The notes beneath the pieces are model-generated. The model was not told the origin of the DNA, ran no database searches, and saw nothing but the letters and a program-made list of their open reading frames with translations. The position numbers were made by a program, and so were the translations under genes. DNA of 8,896 bases, taken from the NCBI GenBank assembly GCA_030830285.1, contig JAURNF010000256.1, positions 1 to 8,896 on the forward strand, read 5' to 3'. This document shows positions 6,745-8,896 of this stretch, piece after piece (within the stretch, counting starts at the first letter, position 1; the number at the start of each line of letters is the position of its first letter). Source of the DNA: Candidatus Kapaibacterium sp. Lineage in GTDB: Bacteria > Bacteroidota > Ignavibacteria > Kapaibacteriales > Kapaibacteriaceae.

Positions 6745-6772
6745 TTGGCCGTAGGTTCACAGAGGCTACAAA
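6745..6772 (+). promoter_or_regulatory. Possible promoter for rnr
   Basis: TTGGCC (6745-6750), a 16-bp spacer and TACAAA (6767-6772) resemble a weak sigma-70-type promoter about 44 nt before the rnr ATG. The match is imperfect at both hexamers; the position in a divergent gap is the main support. Confidence 0.25.
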
Positions 6773-6815
6773 AGCGGTCGAAACATCTTCCTTGAATAGT
6801 CGTGATATTGCATCT

Positions 6816-8896
6816 ATGAAACGCCTTACCTCTATCCGTGACCTACGTGCAGAGATCCTCGAGCTCTTAGCTGAGACAACTACCCCTCTTCCCCTGCTGG
6901 ACCTATCGAAACGTTTGCGCGTTCGCTCGGGCAGCGAGGAGTATGAGCACATGCGCGACCTGTTGCGCGTAATGGTGGACGAGGGTACAATCGTGGCACA
7001 CAGTCGACGGAGGTTCTCCCTGCCGTCGGTCGGTACTGAGGGTATCCGTGGCGTGTTATCGATTTATCACGAGCATGCAACTGTTCGCACGCGCGACGCC
7101 GAGATGCCGGTGATCCATGTGCGACGTCAGCACATGCATACGGCACTTGATGGTGACACGGTGTTGGTGCAGCCACATGCGATACCGAAGGACCGAAAGG
7201 TTCGTGGTGAAGTTGTCGCTGTGCTCGAGCGCGCACAGCATGCGATCGCAGGCACACTCGACTACGATGGAACGTTCTACTATCTCTTGCCAGACGAGCC
7301 CAAGTACCACGTAGACTTTCTGGTTGCCGAAAAGAACATCAACGGCGCAAAGCCGGGCGATAAGGTCCTTGCTAAGCTTGTCAAATGGGAACATGCGAAC
7401 TCAGCCCCTGAGGCAGCCGTCACGGAAGTGATCGGACGCTCAGGTAAGGCCGCCGTGGAGTTTGCCGCTATCCGCAAAGAGTTTCGTCTACCTGAATTCT
7501 TCCCTGACGTAGTTGAGCAAGAAGCCAGCCTGGCAGAAGAGCCAACCTCGATTGCCCCCGAGGGACGTCGTGATTGCACGAAGGATCTGATCATCACGAT
7601 CGACCCAGTGAATGCACGCGACTTCGACGACGCGCTCTCGCTTGTGCATCACGACGATGGATCTGTCGAACTCGGCGTCCACATCGCCGATGTCTCGCAC
7701 TACGTCCGTGAAGGCTCTGCACTCGATGCCGAAGCGCAGAAGCGTGGCAACTCAACGTACCTCGTCGATGGTGTTGTACCAATGCTCCCTGAGCATCTCT
7801 CGAACAATGTCTGCTCGCTCGTCCCGAATCGACCTCGCTTTGCGTTTTCGGTGTTCATGGTGTTTTCGCCAAGTGGCACACGTACGTCGTACCGCATCGA
7901 AGAGACGCTCATCGAGTCGAAGCGCCGGTTCACTTACGAAGAAGCACAAACGATTATCGAGACAGGTGAAGGCGACCACGCTGAACTGATCGGTGCACTG
8001 CATGTACTCGCACGCACCTTGTACACAAATCGCATGAAGACGGGCGGTATCGACTTCTCGACACAAGAAACGTCGTTTATCCTCGATGAGTCCATGATGC
8101 CGATATCGGCAGTCGTCAAAACACGCACCGATGCAACATCGCTCGTCGAAGAGTGTATGCTCGCTGCGAATCGATGTGTTGCCGAGCACTTACATACGCT
8201 TAAGAAGCAGTGGCGCAGCAAGGAGCTTCCGCCATATATCTATCGTGTGCACGACAAACCAGATCGTGAGAAGCTCGGCGTTGCGCTCAGTGTCGTGCGC
8301 GCGCTCGGCGTATCCGTGCCATCGGGCACAATTACGCCCGCGCATATCAACAACATCCTTCTGCAGGCAGCCGATCGCGTCGAGAAACCAGTGATCAACA
8401 CACTCCTGTTGCGCTCGATGTCGAAGGCTATCTACGGTGATTTCAACATTGGTCACTACGGACTCGGCTTTACCGACTACGCGCACTTCACCTCGCCGAT
8501 TCGTCGGTATCCCGATCTCTTCGTGCATCGTGTGCTCAAGGAATATGCGCTCAGCAAACCATCAACCGATCGATGGAAACTTCTCCAGCGCGTCGCAGGT
8601 GCTCTTGGTGATCAATGCTCTGCCACCGAGCGAACCTCAGTAGAAGCAGAACGTGCATCCAACAAATGCGCACAGACCATTCTTGCGCGTGAGCACATTG
8701 GCACTGACTACGTTGGGTACATCACAGGCGTCGCTCAGTTCGGCGTCTTTATCACCATCGAAGAACTCAGTATCGAAGGTCTTCTTCACATGCGCGACCT
8801 CAGCGACGACTACTACGTCTTTGATGAACGTCGCATGCGCCTCGTTGGACGTAACTCAAAGCGCGTCTTCCGCTATGGGGCTCGCATGCGCGTACG
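6816..8896 (+). CDS. rnr: Ribonuclease R, 3' end outside the window
   Basis: 693 codons are present with no stop; the gene continues beyond 8896. RNase R is a processive 3'-5' exoribonuclease that degrades structured RNA in the cytoplasm. Domains in order: a winged-helix-like N-terminus (about 5-70), two cold-shock-type RNA-binding regions (about 75-205), the catalytic RNB domain (about 250-580) and the first 65 or so residues of the S1 domain (from about 629, YVGYITGVAQFGVFITI). The active-site motif TIDPVNARDFDDA (261-273) has Asp263, Asp269, Asp271 and Asp272 with the same spacing as the metal-binding aspartates of E. coli RNase R. Other signatures are GVVPMLPEHLSNNVCSL (319-335) and HYGLGFTDYAHFTSPIRRYP (547-566). 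The winged helix and S1 domain argue for RNase R over RNase II. The ATG at 6816 fits the family's N-terminus but has no clear Shine-Dalgarno; an in-frame TTG lies at 6792. Divergent from pntAA. Confidence 0.95.
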   Translation, partial: MKRLTSIRDLRAEILELLAETTTPLPLLDLSKRLRVRSGSEEYEHMRDLLRVMVDEGTIVAHSRRRFSLPSVGTEGIRGVLSIYHEHATVRTRDAEMPVIHVRRQHMHTALDGDTVLVQPHAIPKDRKVRGEVVAVLERAQHAIAGTLDYDGTFYYLLPDEPKYHVDFLVAEKNINGAKPGDKVLAKLVKWEHANSAPEAAVTEVIGRSGKAAVEFAAIRKEFRLPEFFPDVVEQEASLAEEPTSIAPEGRRDCTKDLIITIDPVNARDFDDALSLVHHDDGSVELGVHIADVSHYVREGSALDAEAQKRGNSTYLVDGVVPMLPEHLSNNVCSLVPNRPRFAFSVFMVFSPSGTRTSYRIEETLIESKRRFTYEEAQTIIETGEGDHAELIGALHVLARTLYTNRMKTGGIDFSTQETSFILDESMMPISAVVKTRTDATSLVEECMLAANRCVAEHLHTLKKQWRSKELPPYIYRVHDKPDREKLGVALSVVRALGVSVPSGTITPAHINNILLQAADRVEKPVINTLLLRSMSKAIYGDFNIGHYGLGFTDYAHFTSPIRRYPDLFVHRVLKEYALSKPSTDRWKLLQRVAGALGDQCSATERTSVEAERASNKCAQTILAREHIGTDYVGYITGVAQFGVFITIEELSIEGLLHMRDLSDDYYVFDERRMRLVGRNSKRVFRYGARMRV

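Noticed and set aside
5966..6754. Plus-strand open frame of 262 codons opposite pntAA
   Set aside because: pntAA has every family motif in the minus-strand frame; the opposite product is Cys/His-rich with no domain and no ribosome-binding site. Antisense coding is unlikely.
7752..8189. Minus-strand open frames within rnr
   Set aside because: They are antisense to the conserved RNB domain and their products show no domain; they are shadows of the rnr codon pattern.

Overview
The window is gene-dense bacterial chromosome of balanced to slightly GC-leaning composition, with no mobile element, CRISPR array, tRNA or rRNA that I can see. It holds seven genes on the minus strand and one divergent gene on the plus strand. 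Two genes run off the ends: the lipoprotein gene at position 1 and the RNase R gene at position 8896. The lineage cannot be fixed from the sequence. Weak use of Shine-Dalgarno sites at several starts, and a secreted TPR protein ending in a Leu-Gly...Cys pattern, fit the Bacteroidota/Chlorobiota/Ignavibacteria-Kapabacteria side of the tree, but this is a low-confidence guess.

Minus strand, read from 6682 down to 1: pntAA (6682-5582), pntAB (5585-5301) and pntB (5301-3886) form a classic three-subunit proton-translocating NAD(P) transhydrogenase. Their stop and start codons overlap (ATGA, then TAATG). After 27 bp comes a small secreted TPR protein (3858-3346). One base later starts a secreted protein of unknown family (3344-2409). 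After 17 bp comes an unusual 693-residue fusion of a glutamate/dicarboxylate-symporter-like (SDF/DAACS) membrane domain to a periplasmic family-3 solute-binding domain (2391-310). After a further 59 bp comes the start of a lipoprotein that resembles branched-chain-amino-acid-type ABC substrate-binding proteins (250-1). The tight spacing and lack of a convincing terminator suggest one long transcription unit.

Plus strand: from 6816 a gene for ribonuclease R (rnr/vacB) reads out of the window, with its winged-helix, cold-shock, catalytic RNB and S1 regions in order. The 133 bp between rnr and pntAA must carry divergent promoters.

The pnt genes and rnr are ordinary housekeeping genes. The interesting part is the lower half. 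The symporter domain of the fusion has lost the hallmark cation- and substrate-binding motifs of its superfamily, and has gained a ninth membrane segment that would place the solute-binding domain outside the cytoplasm. It is followed by a second, unrelated solute-binding lipoprotein. This could be an unusual binding-protein-assisted carrier or a ligand-sensing membrane protein; the sequence alone does not decide.
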